DNA of 64,000 nt from Gemmataceae bacterium (lineage in GTDB: Bacteria > Planctomycetota > Planctomycetia > Gemmatales > Gemmataceae), in the NCBI GenBank assembly GCA_019636445.1, contig JAHBXO010000004.1:62001-126000 (forward strand). The letters are read 5' to 3'. Positions 43,260-51,449 of this stretch are shown here, piece after piece. Position 1 is the first letter of the stretch; the number at the start of each line of letters is the position of its first letter. Position numbers and translations under genes: made by a program. Under the pieces are notes generated by a model. The model was not told the origin of the DNA. It was given only the letters and a program-made list of their open reading frames with translations, and made no database searches.

Positions 43260-44315
43260 ATGGCTCGACGACTGTCTCGCAGAATCGTCTTCGGATCGGT
43301 CCTCGGCGCGGTCGTCCTGCTCGGCGGGTTGGCGGTTCCTTCCATCCAGCGATTTCGACGCCTGGACTCGATTCGGGATGCCTTGCAGGCTCGCGACCTC
43401 GCGACAGCGTACGCCTTGCTGAACGATCACCTCCTGCGCGAGCCCACCGATTCCGAGGCCGAACTCGATGCCGCCCGAACCGCGCGTCGGCTCGACGATT
43501 TCGACGCCGCCGACCGCCACTTGAAGCGGTACGAATCGTTGGGGGGATCGAGCGAGGAAATCCGTCTTGAACGCCGCCTGCGCGGCTCGCAGGCCGGCTC
43601 GCTGGATGGCGCCTCCGGTGCCTTGAAGTTCTGTGCGGACCATCCGGACCATCCCTCCACGGCGTTGATGATCGAAGCCCTGTCGCGGGGATTCCTGGCG
43701 GCCGGGCAGCCCGTACGCGCCCGTGAAGCGATCGAACTGTGGTTGAAGCGCGATCCTCCCGTCGCCGACCGGGCCTACGCGACGGCCCTGCGCGGGCGAA
43801 GCCTGGAGATGCAAGCCGACGTACCGGCCGCCATCGCCGACTATCGGGCCTCGCTCGCGATGGATCCCCGGTCCGACGACGCCCGGTTCGCGCTTGCGGA
43901 AATCCTTTCGCGAGAGTCGCCGGCGGAAGCCAGACCCCACTACGAGGAGCTGTTGAACAAAGCCTATCGTTCGTTCGAGGTCAGATTGGGCTTTGTTCGT
44001 TGTCTCCGTCAGTTGGGGGAATTGGACCGCGCCGCGGCGAAGGTGGCGGAATTGAAACGGGAGCGAGGCGAGTTCGTGCCGGTCCGTGTCGAGGCGGCGC
44101 GAATCGCGCTCGAGCAAGGTCGCGCGGCGGACGCCGAGGCGGACCTCGTCTTCGCTCTGGAACGGGCGCCCCGCGACCGGGATGCCCACGTGCAAATGGT
44201 CCGGTGCCTGCGCGATCTCGGACGCGAGGCCGATGCGCGGAAATGGATCGAACGATTGACGGCACTCGACGCCGAACTGTTTCGAAACCTTCCGTCCACC
44301 GGGACGAAACCGTGA
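43260..44315 (+). CDS. Membrane-anchored TPR protein
   Basis: A 351-residue protein with one N-terminal helix (IVFGSVLGAVVLLGGLAVPS) and a TPR solenoid for the rest. Helical repeat units include ALQARDLATAYALLNDHLLR, RRLDDFDAADRHLKRYESLG, GRSLEMQADVPAAIADYRAS, LRQLGELDRAAAKVAELKRE and ALEQGRAADAEADLVFALER. TPR domains mediate protein contacts, here probably in the periplasm. Its TGA overlaps the GTG of the next gene (GTGA), so it is coupled to the CRTAC protein. Confidence 0.87.
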   Translation: MARRLSRRIVFGSVLGAVVLLGGLAVPSIQRFRRLDSIRDALQARDLATAYALLNDHLLREPTDSEAELDAARTARRLDDFDAADRHLKRYESLGGSSEEIRLERRLRGSQAGSLDGASGALKFCADHPDHPSTALMIEALSRGFLAAGQPVRAREAIELWLKRDPPVADRAYATALRGRSLEMQADVPAAIADYRASLAMDPRSDDARFALAEILSRESPAEARPHYEELLNKAYRSFEVRLGFVRCLRQLGELDRAAAKVAELKRERGEFVPVRVEAARIALEQGRAADAEADLVFALERAPRDRDAHVQMVRCLRDLGREADARKWIERLTALDAELFRNLPSTGTKP

Positions 44316-46054
44316 CGCGATACCGAGGACTACTTGCCGCCGTCGTTGTACTCACCCTCACGGCCGGAGCGGTCGGATGGTTTCTCCTGAAGTCCAATCC
44401 GCCGAGCGGACCGGCGCCTGCCCCCACGGACGAACTCCCGACCGGTCCCGACTGGTTCGTCGACGTCACCGCTCGCACCGGCATCGCATCCACCTACCGC
44501 AATGGCGAGGATGCCAAACTCGCGACGATTCTGGAGTCGCTCGGCGGCGGCGTTGCGGCGTTCGACTTCGATGGCGACGGACGCCTCGACCTCGCCTTCA
44601 CCGGCGGCGGCTCGCTCGACGGGAAAATGATTCGCGGCCGGCCCGGCAAGCTCTACCGCAATCTCGGCGACTGGAAGTTCGAGGATGTGACGGAGCGGAC
44701 AGGCTTCGGCACGGCCACGGATTTCTACACCCACGGCTTCGCCGTCGCCGACTACGATCGCGACGGGTTTCCCGACCTTCTCGTCACGGGGTGGAACCGG
44801 CTCGCGCTGCTGCGCAATGTTCCGGGCCGCGATGGCGGACGGGGATTCGTCGATGTCTCGGCCTCGGCGAAGTTGCCATCCGATCGCTGGCCGACGGCGG
44901 CGGCGTGGGCCGATTTCGACGGCGACGGATTCCCCGATCTCTACGTTTGCCACTACCTCGACTGGACCTTCTCGAACGATCCCCATTGCCCCGGCACCGG
45001 CGAACGCGACGTCTGCGCCCCGCAACGGTTTCAACCGCTGCAACACCGGATCTACCGCAACATCGGCAATGGAACCTTCGAGGACCGGACCGCTTCGGTA
45101 CCGTTGCGCCCCGACGGCAAAGGACTCGGCGCGCTGATCACGGACCTCAACGCCGACGGCCGGCCGGACGTCTACGTCGCCAACGACGCCTCCGACAACT
45201 TCCTGTACCTCAATCGAGGCGGCTTTCGCTTCGAGGAAGTCGGCAAACTCGCCGGCGTCGCGACCGACGACAACGGCCTCTACAACGGCAGCATGGGCGT
45301 CGACGCGGCCGACTATGACGGCACAGGGCGGCCCTCCGTGGTCGTCACCAACTTCCAGGGCGAAATCCACGCGCTGTATCGCAATCTCGACGGTCGGCGG
45401 TTCCGGCACGTGTCCCAGGCCGCCGGCCTTGGCCGAATCGGTCGATCCTACGTCGGCTTCGGCGTCTCGTTCGCCGACTTCGACCGCGATGGCTGGGAAG
45501 ATCTCGCGATCGCGAACGGGCACGTGCTGTTGCGGCCCACCGGTTCCACGCACCGCCAACGGCCGCTCTTGCTGCGGAACGAGGAGCACGAGAGCCGGCG
45601 ACAGTTCCGAGAGGTGCCGGGCCTGGGTGGGGAATACTTCCGCTTGCTCCGCCCCGGGCGCGGACTCGCCATCGCCGACCTCGACGACGACGGCTGGCCC
45701 GACCTCGTCGTGGTTCACCAGAACGAACCGGCCGCCGTCCTGCGCAATATTGCCGGGGATTCGCACGCGAAGGGCCGGCACTGGTTGCGGTTGAAGTTGG
45801 TCGGAAAGGATCGGCGCGATCTCGTCGGAACGACCGTCTCGCTCGAGGTGAACGGTCGCACGCTCACCCGGTTCGTCAAAGGAGGCGGAAGCTATCTCTC
45901 CACGAGCGATCCACGCGTCGATTTCGGGCTTGGCGATGCGACGGCGGTCGGAAAACTGACGGTGAAATGGTCCCACGGCGGTCAACGGACGCTGCAAGGG
46001 CTTGCCGTCGATCAGGAACACGCGATCCGGGAAGTCGAGCCGAACGCGAAGTGA
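44312..46054 (+). CDS. CRTAC/FG-GAP repeat protein (ASPIC/UnbV)
   Basis: A 580-residue membrane-anchored protein: an N-terminal helix (GLLAAVVVLTLTAGAVGWFL), then an integrin-like beta-propeller of FG-GAP/VCBS repeats (VAAFDFDGDGRLDLAFTGGG, VADYDRDGFPDLLVTGWN, WADFDGDGFPDLYVCHYLDW, DLNADGRPDVYVANDASDNF, VSFADFDRDGWEDLAIANGH), and a C-terminal ASPIC/UnbV domain (LRLKLVGKDRRDLVGTTVSL, GGGSYLSTSDPRVDFGLG). The start is the GTG at 44312 inside the TGA of the TPR gene. The TPR and CRTAC pair recurs in planctomycetes; the function is unknown. Confidence 0.9.
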   Translation: MTRYRGLLAAVVVLTLTAGAVGWFLLKSNPPSGPAPAPTDELPTGPDWFVDVTARTGIASTYRNGEDAKLATILESLGGGVAAFDFDGDGRLDLAFTGGGSLDGKMIRGRPGKLYRNLGDWKFEDVTERTGFGTATDFYTHGFAVADYDRDGFPDLLVTGWNRLALLRNVPGRDGGRGFVDVSASAKLPSDRWPTAAAWADFDGDGFPDLYVCHYLDWTFSNDPHCPGTGERDVCAPQRFQPLQHRIYRNIGNGTFEDRTASVPLRPDGKGLGALITDLNADGRPDVYVANDASDNFLYLNRGGFRFEEVGKLAGVATDDNGLYNGSMGVDAADYDGTGRPSVVVTNFQGEIHALYRNLDGRRFRHVSQAAGLGRIGRSYVGFGVSFADFDRDGWEDLAIANGHVLLRPTGSTHRQRPLLLRNEEHESRRQFREVPGLGGEYFRLLRPGRGLAIADLDDDGWPDLVVVHQNEPAAVLRNIAGDSHAKGRHWLRLKLVGKDRRDLVGTTVSLEVNGRTLTRFVKGGGSYLSTSDPRVDFGLGDATAVGKLTVKWSHGGQRTLQGLAVDQEHAIREVEPNAK

Positions 46055-46057
46055 GAG

Positions 46058-46666
46058 TCAGCGGGAGCCTTCGGAGCGGACCTGCTCGAGGAGGTCCTGT
46101 GCGGCAGCGGCCGCCGAACGCCCCGCGCCCTCGTAGCGCCGGCGGATCGACTGATCGACCCGCTCGCCCCGCAAGATGAATTCATCGCCTTCGCGGAGCG
46201 GTTCGCCGACGGTCACGCCGAGCCGCTTCAGTTCGTCGATGGTGCGTTCGAGCGTGGAGGCGTTACGCGTGTCCTGGAGATAGACCGGTCCCCCGCGCGG
46301 CCGTCGGTCGTCGATCGGTTCGTCGGCGCGGACCGACATCAGCGGATCGGATTTTCCCCGGGCGAGGCCGGCAGCGGTCGTATTCGGTCCGGTGCGGAAC
46401 GGATCGCGGCGATCGCCGGCCGGCAGGTCGGAGGAGAGTCGATCATCGTCTTTGCCCGGAGGCACGAGCAGCGGATCGGGTCGGCCGCGGGCGTTCTCGC
46501 GGCCGGTCGTTGGTAGATCGGTGGCGGGGATGCGATCGCGTCCGAAGAGCGGATCGCGCGTGCCGTTGCTACCGCCCTCGCCCTTGAACAGGCGACATCC
46601 GGAACCGAGGCCGGCGAGAACCGCCAGCCCGCAGAACCAGACCCGGCATTGGCGGCGAATGGACAT
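46058..46666 (-). CDS. Planctomycete lipoprotein, 202 aa
   Basis: A predicted lipoprotein: VWFCGLAVLAGLGSGC carries a lipobox (GLGSGC) after a hydrophobic core. The mature region is largely disordered, rich in Arg, Asp, Pro and Gly, with repeated DPL motifs (RDPLFGRDRIPATDLP, RPDPLLVPPG, KSDPLMSV). The C-terminal 60 residues are ordered and helical (LERTIDELKRLGVTVG, LREGDEFILRGERVD, AQDLLEQVRSE). It converges on the CRTAC gene with a 3-base gap. The function is unknown. Confidence 0.8.
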   Translation of the reverse strand: MSIRRQCRVWFCGLAVLAGLGSGCRLFKGEGGSNGTRDPLFGRDRIPATDLPTTGRENARGRPDPLLVPPGKDDDRLSSDLPAGDRRDPFRTGPNTTAAGLARGKSDPLMSVRADEPIDDRRPRGGPVYLQDTRNASTLERTIDELKRLGVTVGEPLREGDEFILRGERVDQSIRRRYEGAGRSAAAAAQDLLEQVRSEGSR

Positions 46667-46853
46667 CGCGGCGGCGGTCCCCTGAACTCTCGGACACGAA
46701 TCCCTAAATTCTTCCCGGTGCCCGTTCGGGAATCCAGCCGACTTGAGTGTTTCGGCGGGTTTGTTTCCCGTGCCAGCGCGGGATCGTTCCCGACGTAACG
46801 ACCCTGCGGATCGGGCAAGCTGGGCGATATACCGACACCTGAGGACGGCTGCA

Positions 46854-47912
46854 ATGGCGGTTCATTCGATCGCGGTGATTGGCGGGGACGGCATCGGGCC
46901 GGAGGTCATCGACCATGCGATGCGGGCGGCGCAGAAGGCCGCCGTCAAGTTCGACAATGCCGAACTTAAGTTCAACGTTCTCCCCTGGTCGACGAACTAT
47001 TACAAGCAGCATGGCCGGATGATGCCCGTCGACGGCTGGGAGATCCTCGCGAAGCACGAGGCCATCCTGTTCGGCGCGGTCGGCAGCCCGGACGTGCCGG
47101 ACCGGATCACGGTGAACGAACTCCTCCTGCCGATGCGGCGGAAGTTCGATCAGTATGTGAATCTACGGCCGAGCATCCTGTACCACGGCGTCCCGTGCCC
47201 CCTCGCGGGCAAGAAGCCCGGCGATATCGACATTGTCGTCTACCGTGAGAACACCGAGGGCGAGTACGCCCCGGTCGGCGGGCAACTCTACGTCGGCATG
47301 GAACAAGAGATCGCGGTGCAGACGGGCGTCTTCACCCGCAAGGGGTGCGAGCGTATCCTGCGAGCGGCGTTCGAAGGGGCACGGAAGCGGCGGAAGAAGC
47401 TGACGAGCATCACGAAGTCCAACGCGCAGGTCTTCAGCATGGGCCTGTGGGACGAGGTGTTCGCCGTCGTCCGCAAGGACTACCCGGATGTGGAGTCGGC
47501 CCCGCTGCTGGTGGACGCCGCCGCGATGGATCTCGTGCGCAAGCCCGAGACGTTCGACGTGATCGTCGCGAGTAATCTCTTCGGGGACATCCTGACCGAC
47601 CTCGCCGCCGCCGTCACGGGCAGCATTGGCTTGGCATCCAGCGCGAACATCAACCCGACGAAGCAATACCCCAGCATGTTCGAACCGGTCCACGGTTCGG
47701 CGCCCGACATCGCCGGGAAAGGGATCGCGAACCCGCTGGCGGCGATCCTCTCGGCGGCGCTGATGTTGGACCACCTTGGCCTCGCGCGTGGGGCACGCAT
47801 GCTTCGCGAGTCCGTAGCGGAAGTCCTCAAGGACGGCCGCGTGAAGACTCCCGACCTGGGTGGGAAGGCGACGACGACCGACATGGGCGACGCGGTGGTG
47901 GCTGCGCTCTAA
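46854..47912 (+). CDS. Isocitrate/isopropylmalate-type dehydrogenase (tartrate/D-malate dehydrogenase-like)
   Basis: A 352-residue beta-decarboxylating dehydrogenase that oxidises a 2-hydroxy acid with NAD and divalent metal. Family motifs are IAVIGGDGIGPEVIDHAM, RENTEGEYAPVGG, the phosphate-free substrate loop ERVVTVNELLL-type region DRITVNELLLPMRRKFDQYV, KSNAQVF, and VASNLFGDILTDLAAAVTGS. FNVLPWSTNYYKQHGRMMPV with DGWEIL is close to tartrate/D-malate dehydrogenases (TtuC/DmlA) rather than LeuB. GAGGA precedes the ATG. Three further genes follow in the same direction at short distances and may form an operon. Confidence 0.85.
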   Translation: MAVHSIAVIGGDGIGPEVIDHAMRAAQKAAVKFDNAELKFNVLPWSTNYYKQHGRMMPVDGWEILAKHEAILFGAVGSPDVPDRITVNELLLPMRRKFDQYVNLRPSILYHGVPCPLAGKKPGDIDIVVYRENTEGEYAPVGGQLYVGMEQEIAVQTGVFTRKGCERILRAAFEGARKRRKKLTSITKSNAQVFSMGLWDEVFAVVRKDYPDVESAPLLVDAAAMDLVRKPETFDVIVASNLFGDILTDLAAAVTGSIGLASSANINPTKQYPSMFEPVHGSAPDIAGKGIANPLAAILSAALMLDHLGLARGARMLRESVAEVLKDGRVKTPDLGGKATTTDMGDAVVAAL

Positions 47913-47927
47913 CGGGGAGGGGACGCC

Positions 47928-48485
47928 GTGCCGATCTGGGGCTGGGTTTGCATCGGGTTGACGGTCGTGGCCGTCATCCTGATCGTCGTGCTCAATATCA
48001 AGATGTCGAACGCCCGGAAGTACACCCTCGAGAACGGGGAGCCAGTGATCGGCTGGCTGGTGCAGGCCAACAACAACCTCTTTGAAAAAGGCATTCAGGA
48101 CTATCCCGCCGTGGTGTTGATTTCCCCCGATCCGAAATCGGCCGACGATGAGGAGTACATGACCGAGCTGGCTTCGGACATCATGTCGTTGAAGGGGGAG
48201 GACTGCGACGACGACGATGAGGAGTTCGTTTCGAGCCTTGTGACCGACGAAGCGTATGTGGAGGGGAAGAGAACCAAGCTGCCGAAATCGTTCACCGATC
48301 GACCGAACATCTACCTCTGCCACGTTTACATTTACCGGGACGACCTCCCGAAGAAGCGATTGACCCAGAATTACGTCTGTTGTTCGATCATCTGGGACGA
48401 ACCCGGTACGCTGATTTGCTCGCGGCCCTGGAAGGGGCGGAAGAAATCGAAGCGCCAGGACGACGAATACGACGACGAGGATTGA
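47928..48485 (+). CDS. Acidic membrane-anchored hypothetical protein
   Basis: A 185-residue protein that I do not recognise. One N-terminal helix (WGWVCIGLTVVAVILIVVLN) is followed by a soluble part. It contains an acidic run (EDCDDDDEEF) and an extended tail (WKGRKKSKRQDDEYDDED). The middle (NIYLCHVYIYRDDLPKKRLT, CCSIIWDE) is beta-rich. The start is a GTG with GGGGAGGGG upstream. It lies 15 bases after the dehydrogenase and 9 bases before the RavA-like ATPase, so it is probably cotranscribed with both. Confidence 0.75.
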   Translation: MPIWGWVCIGLTVVAVILIVVLNIKMSNARKYTLENGEPVIGWLVQANNNLFEKGIQDYPAVVLISPDPKSADDEEYMTELASDIMSLKGEDCDDDDEEFVSSLVTDEAYVEGKRTKLPKSFTDRPNIYLCHVYIYRDDLPKKRLTQNYVCCSIIWDEPGTLICSRPWKGRKKSKRQDDEYDDED

Positions 48486-48494
48486 CGGAAAACC

Positions 48495-49508
48495 ATGCCG
48501 ACCATCGACGACCTGACGCTCGCGGACCTCCAGGCCGAGGCGGACGAACTGCGCAAGCGGATCGGCCGTTTCCGGCAATCGCTGGGTCGATTCTTGATCC
48601 AGAAACAGGAACTGATCGACCTGATGACGATTGCGGCCGTGGCCCAGGAACCGCTGCTGCTCGTCGGGCCGCCCGGCACGGCGAAGTCGGACCTTGTGCT
48701 CAAGTTCAAGGACGCGCTCGGCCTCGCGGAAGAGGATTATTTCGAGTACATGCTGACGCGCTTCACGGAGCCGAGCGAGATTATCGGCGCTATCGACATC
48801 AAGGAACTGCGCGACGGGCGATACATCCGCAAAAAGGAAGGCAAGCTGCCGACGGCGACGCTGGTCTTCCTCGACGAGATCTTCAAGTCGAATTCGGCGA
48901 TCCTGAACATCCTGCTGACCATCATCAACGAGAAGAAGTTCTACCAGGAAGGCAAGCCGGAGGCGGTGCCGCTGCGCGTGCTCTTCGCGGCGACGAACGA
49001 AATTCCGGAGCAGGGAGAACTGGCGGCGCTGAAGGACCGGTTCGTCTTGAAGGCGATGAGCTGGCCGGTACAGGAGACGCACTTCGCGGAACTGATCGAT
49101 GCGGGACTGCGCGGCGAGGCGGACAAGGGGCTGAACCGGAAACCGTGGGTGGAGGGGCACGCGTCGCTCGCCGACTTCCTGAAGGCGAACCGCTACCTGA
49201 CGCTCCTGTTCGCCCGGCGATCGACGGACAAGAATGGCGACGAGGTCACCGACCGGCAGCTCTTCTTCCCGGACGACGTCTTTCGCGAGTTCCAGCGACT
49301 CGTGAAGACGCTGGTACGCGAGGACAAGATCTTCATCAGCGATCGGAAGCTCGTGAAGCTCTACAAGTTGCTGCGCGTGCGGGCGTGGCTTTTCGGCGGA
49401 GGCACGGTCGGTCGGGACGACCTGCGACTGCTTGCGTACCTCGGCGAATCACACCGGGAGATCGAACTGTTGCGCGAGAAGGTGCCGCAGTTGCTGGGGG
49501 ATGTGTAG
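48495..49508 (+). CDS. RavA-like AAA+ ATPase (MoxR superfamily)
   Basis: A 337-residue AAA+ ATPase. Walker A is GPPGTAKS (58-65), Walker B is LVFLDEIFKSN (about 116-126), and the ATNEIPEQGEL segment and R-finger setting resemble RavA more than classical MoxR. RavA-type proteins act as chaperones with a VWA-domain partner (ViaA); none is adjacent. An N-terminal coiled-coil-like helix (LADLQAEADELRKRIGRFRQ) precedes the AAA core. A perfect 11-bp palindrome follows the stop codon. Confidence 0.87.
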   Translation: MPTIDDLTLADLQAEADELRKRIGRFRQSLGRFLIQKQELIDLMTIAAVAQEPLLLVGPPGTAKSDLVLKFKDALGLAEEDYFEYMLTRFTEPSEIIGAIDIKELRDGRYIRKKEGKLPTATLVFLDEIFKSNSAILNILLTIINEKKFYQEGKPEAVPLRVLFAATNEIPEQGELAALKDRFVLKAMSWPVQETHFAELIDAGLRGEADKGLNRKPWVEGHASLADFLKANRYLTLLFARRSTDKNGDEVTDRQLFFPDDVFREFQRLVKTLVREDKIFISDRKLVKLYKLLRVRAWLFGGGTVGRDDLRLLAYLGESHREIELLREKVPQLLGDV

Positions 49509-49514
49509 GCCACT

Positions 49515-49538
49515 GCCCGCGGACGTTCGTCCGCGGGC
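49515..49538. repeat. Palindrome GCCCGCGGACG/CGTCCGCGGGC, copy 2
   Basis: The same 11-bp arms as at 15642-15665 with TT between them. It follows the RavA-like gene by 6 bases and may act as a terminator-like hairpin, but there is no T run. Confidence 0.7.
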
Positions 49539-49566
49539 CTCGCCCGATTTTCGTATCGGATTTTTC

Positions 49567-51024
49567 ATGAACCGATTCGTTGCCATCGCCTTAGTCGTCG
49601 TGGGTACGAGTCCGGTATCCGCCGCCGGTCTCCGCTTCCAAGTTAGTGTCGATCCGAAACTCGCCACCGAACAATCCGGCCGTCTGCTCGTCGGCCTCGC
49701 GCCGAAGGGGCGGACGCCCTCGTTCACGTCGACAGATCCGTTCGCGCTGCCGATGCTCGGCGTGGACGTTCCGAAATTCGCCGCCGATACGACGGTGACG
49801 GTGGACGGAACGGCGATGACTTTTCCGAAGGACGACCTCGCGAAGCTTCCGAAGGGCGAGTACTCCGTTCAAGCGATCTACGTAATCAATCGCGATCTCA
49901 GCGTGCCCGGCGCGCCAGGGAACCTGACGAGCAATCTCGTGGCGTTCACGCACGATCCGGCAGCCGAGGCGACGGTCAAGATCCAGCTCACAAAGGCGAT
50001 CGCCGAGGAGGTACCAAAGGACACGAGCACGCATCTCTATGTGCAAATGCCCTCGAAGCTGCTCTCGGACTTCCACGGCCGGCCGATGGTTTATCGCTTT
50101 GCCGTCGTGCTGCCGACGAACTTCACGAAGGAAACAAAGAAGTACCCGCTCGTCGTCCAGATCGGCGGCTTCGGCACGCGCTACACGAGCGCCCGGCGGA
50201 TGCGGCCCGACGATCGCTTTGTTCAAATCCTGCTCGACGGCGCCGGGCCGTTCGGCGATCCGTACCAGGTGAACTCGGCGAACAACGGACCCTACGGCGA
50301 CGCACTCGTGCAGGAAGTGATCCCGGCCGTTGAGAAGGCGTATCGGTGCATCGGCACGCCCAAGACGCGCTTCACCACGGGTGGCTCGACCGGCGGCTGG
50401 GTCTCGCTCGCCCTGCAGCTCTTTTATCCGGATACCTTCAACGGCTGCTGGTCGCAGTGCCCCGATAGCGTGGACTTCCGCGCCTTCGAGCTGATCGACA
50501 TCGACCGGGACGCGAACGCCTACGTCAACCGCTTCGGTTTCGAGCGACCGGCGAAGCGCACCCTCGACGGCGACACGGTCTATTCCGTCCGCCATGAGTG
50601 CCACCTCGAGCGCGTCCTCGGTCGGGGCGGTCGCTGGGAATTGAGCGGCCTCGACTGGGCGAGCTGGAACGCGACCTACGGCCCGCGCGGCGCGGACGGA
50701 CTGCCGAAGCCGCTCTGGGATGGCGAGACCGGCGCGATCGACAAGTCGGTGGTCGCCCACTGGGGGAAGTACGACCTGCGGAAGTACATGGAAGCGAACT
50801 GGCCCACGCTCGGCCCGAAGCTCGCCGGCGGGAAGGTGCGCATCTGGGTCGGCGACGCGGACGACTATTTCCTCAACAACGCCGTGCACCGGTTGAAGGC
50901 GGCGACGGCGAAGCTCGCCAATCCGGCGTTCGACGGCGTCATCGAGATTGCGATGCGAAAGGGCCACACCAACGGCTGGCCGGCGAAGCAAGTCCTGGAC
51001 GAGATGGCCGAACGGGCGAAGTAA
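49567..51024 (+). CDS. Secreted esterase-like alpha/beta hydrolase
   Basis: A 485-residue protein with a signal peptide (MNRFVAIALVVVGTSPVSAA). The C-terminal half is an alpha/beta hydrolase: nucleophile Ser274 in TTGGSTGGWVSLAL, preceded by VVQIGGFGTRYTSARRM and followed by WSQCPDSVDFRAFELIDI. A late Asp (IWVGDADDYFLN) and His (RKGHTNGWP) complete a plausible triad. The N-terminal 170 residues form a separate beta-rich domain. The substrate is unknown. Its stop codon abuts the stop of the convergent ArsR gene. Confidence 0.82.
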   Translation: MNRFVAIALVVVGTSPVSAAGLRFQVSVDPKLATEQSGRLLVGLAPKGRTPSFTSTDPFALPMLGVDVPKFAADTTVTVDGTAMTFPKDDLAKLPKGEYSVQAIYVINRDLSVPGAPGNLTSNLVAFTHDPAAEATVKIQLTKAIAEEVPKDTSTHLYVQMPSKLLSDFHGRPMVYRFAVVLPTNFTKETKKYPLVVQIGGFGTRYTSARRMRPDDRFVQILLDGAGPFGDPYQVNSANNGPYGDALVQEVIPAVEKAYRCIGTPKTRFTTGGSTGGWVSLALQLFYPDTFNGCWSQCPDSVDFRAFELIDIDRDANAYVNRFGFERPAKRTLDGDTVYSVRHECHLERVLGRGGRWELSGLDWASWNATYGPRGADGLPKPLWDGETGAIDKSVVAHWGKYDLRKYMEANWPTLGPKLAGGKVRIWVGDADDYFLNNAVHRLKAATAKLANPAFDGVIEIAMRKGHTNGWPAKQVLDEMAERAK

Positions 51025-51360
51025 TCAACGACGCGGCTTGCCGGCGAAGGTGGCGTATTGCCTTCTGGCGTCTCGCTGGAGTTTGCCGCAGACGATCTCG
51101 CACAATTCGAAGATCGCCGGCTCGCGAATCGAATAGACCACGCAGTTCCCCGACCGCTCGCGGTCGAGCAGCCCGGCGTCGAACAGGATGCCGAGTTGCT
51201 TCGACACATTCGCCTGCTTGGCCCCCAGCGACTCGACCAGTTCATTGACCGTGCGCGGTTTGCGCCGGAGTTCCTGGAGGATGGCGAGGCGCGTCGGCTC
51301 GGCGAGCACGCGGAAGACGCGGGCGACGGCGTCGAGTTGATCGGGCTTGAGGGCGGCCAT
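51025..51360 (-). CDS. ArsR/SmtB-family transcriptional regulator
   Basis: A 111-residue winged-helix repressor. The HTH is at about 36-60 (RTVNELVESLGAKQANVSKQ) and the wing at about 66-78 (DRERSGNCVVYSI). Cysteines at 73, 87 and 91 (GNCVV, FELCEIVCG) could form a thiol or persulfide sensor; the ArsR-family CxC/HxD metal sites are not obvious. It is divergent from the CoA-disulfide reductase gene, with AT-rich dyads between them, so it probably represses that operon in response to reactive sulfur. Confidence 0.9.
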   Translation of the reverse strand: MAALKPDQLDAVARVFRVLAEPTRLAILQELRRKPRTVNELVESLGAKQANVSKQLGILFDAGLLDRERSGNCVVYSIREPAIFELCEIVCGKLQRDARRQYATFAGKPRR

Positions 51361-51371
51361 TCCGCTTCCCG

Positions 51372-51400
51372 TTGAATATATCGCTGTTTGGCAATATAGT
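51372..51400 (+). promoter_or_regulatory. Promoter/operator of the sulfur operon
   Basis: TTGAAT (51372-51377) and TATAGT (51395-51400) are 17 bases apart. The dyad ATATAT...ATATAG overlaps the spacer and -10, so it is a likely ArsR operator. It lies between the divergent ArsR and CoA-disulfide reductase genes. Confidence 0.65.
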
Positions 51401-51449
51401 AATTGAGTATAACACGACTATCATAGCACGCCGGCGCGGGAGAAGAATC

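Noticed and set aside
47163..49160. A 665-codon minus-strand frame opposite the dehydrogenase, acidic protein and RavA-like genes
   Set aside because: It spans three recognisable plus-strand genes and has low-complexity Arg-rich sequence, as expected of antisense frames in high-GC DNA.
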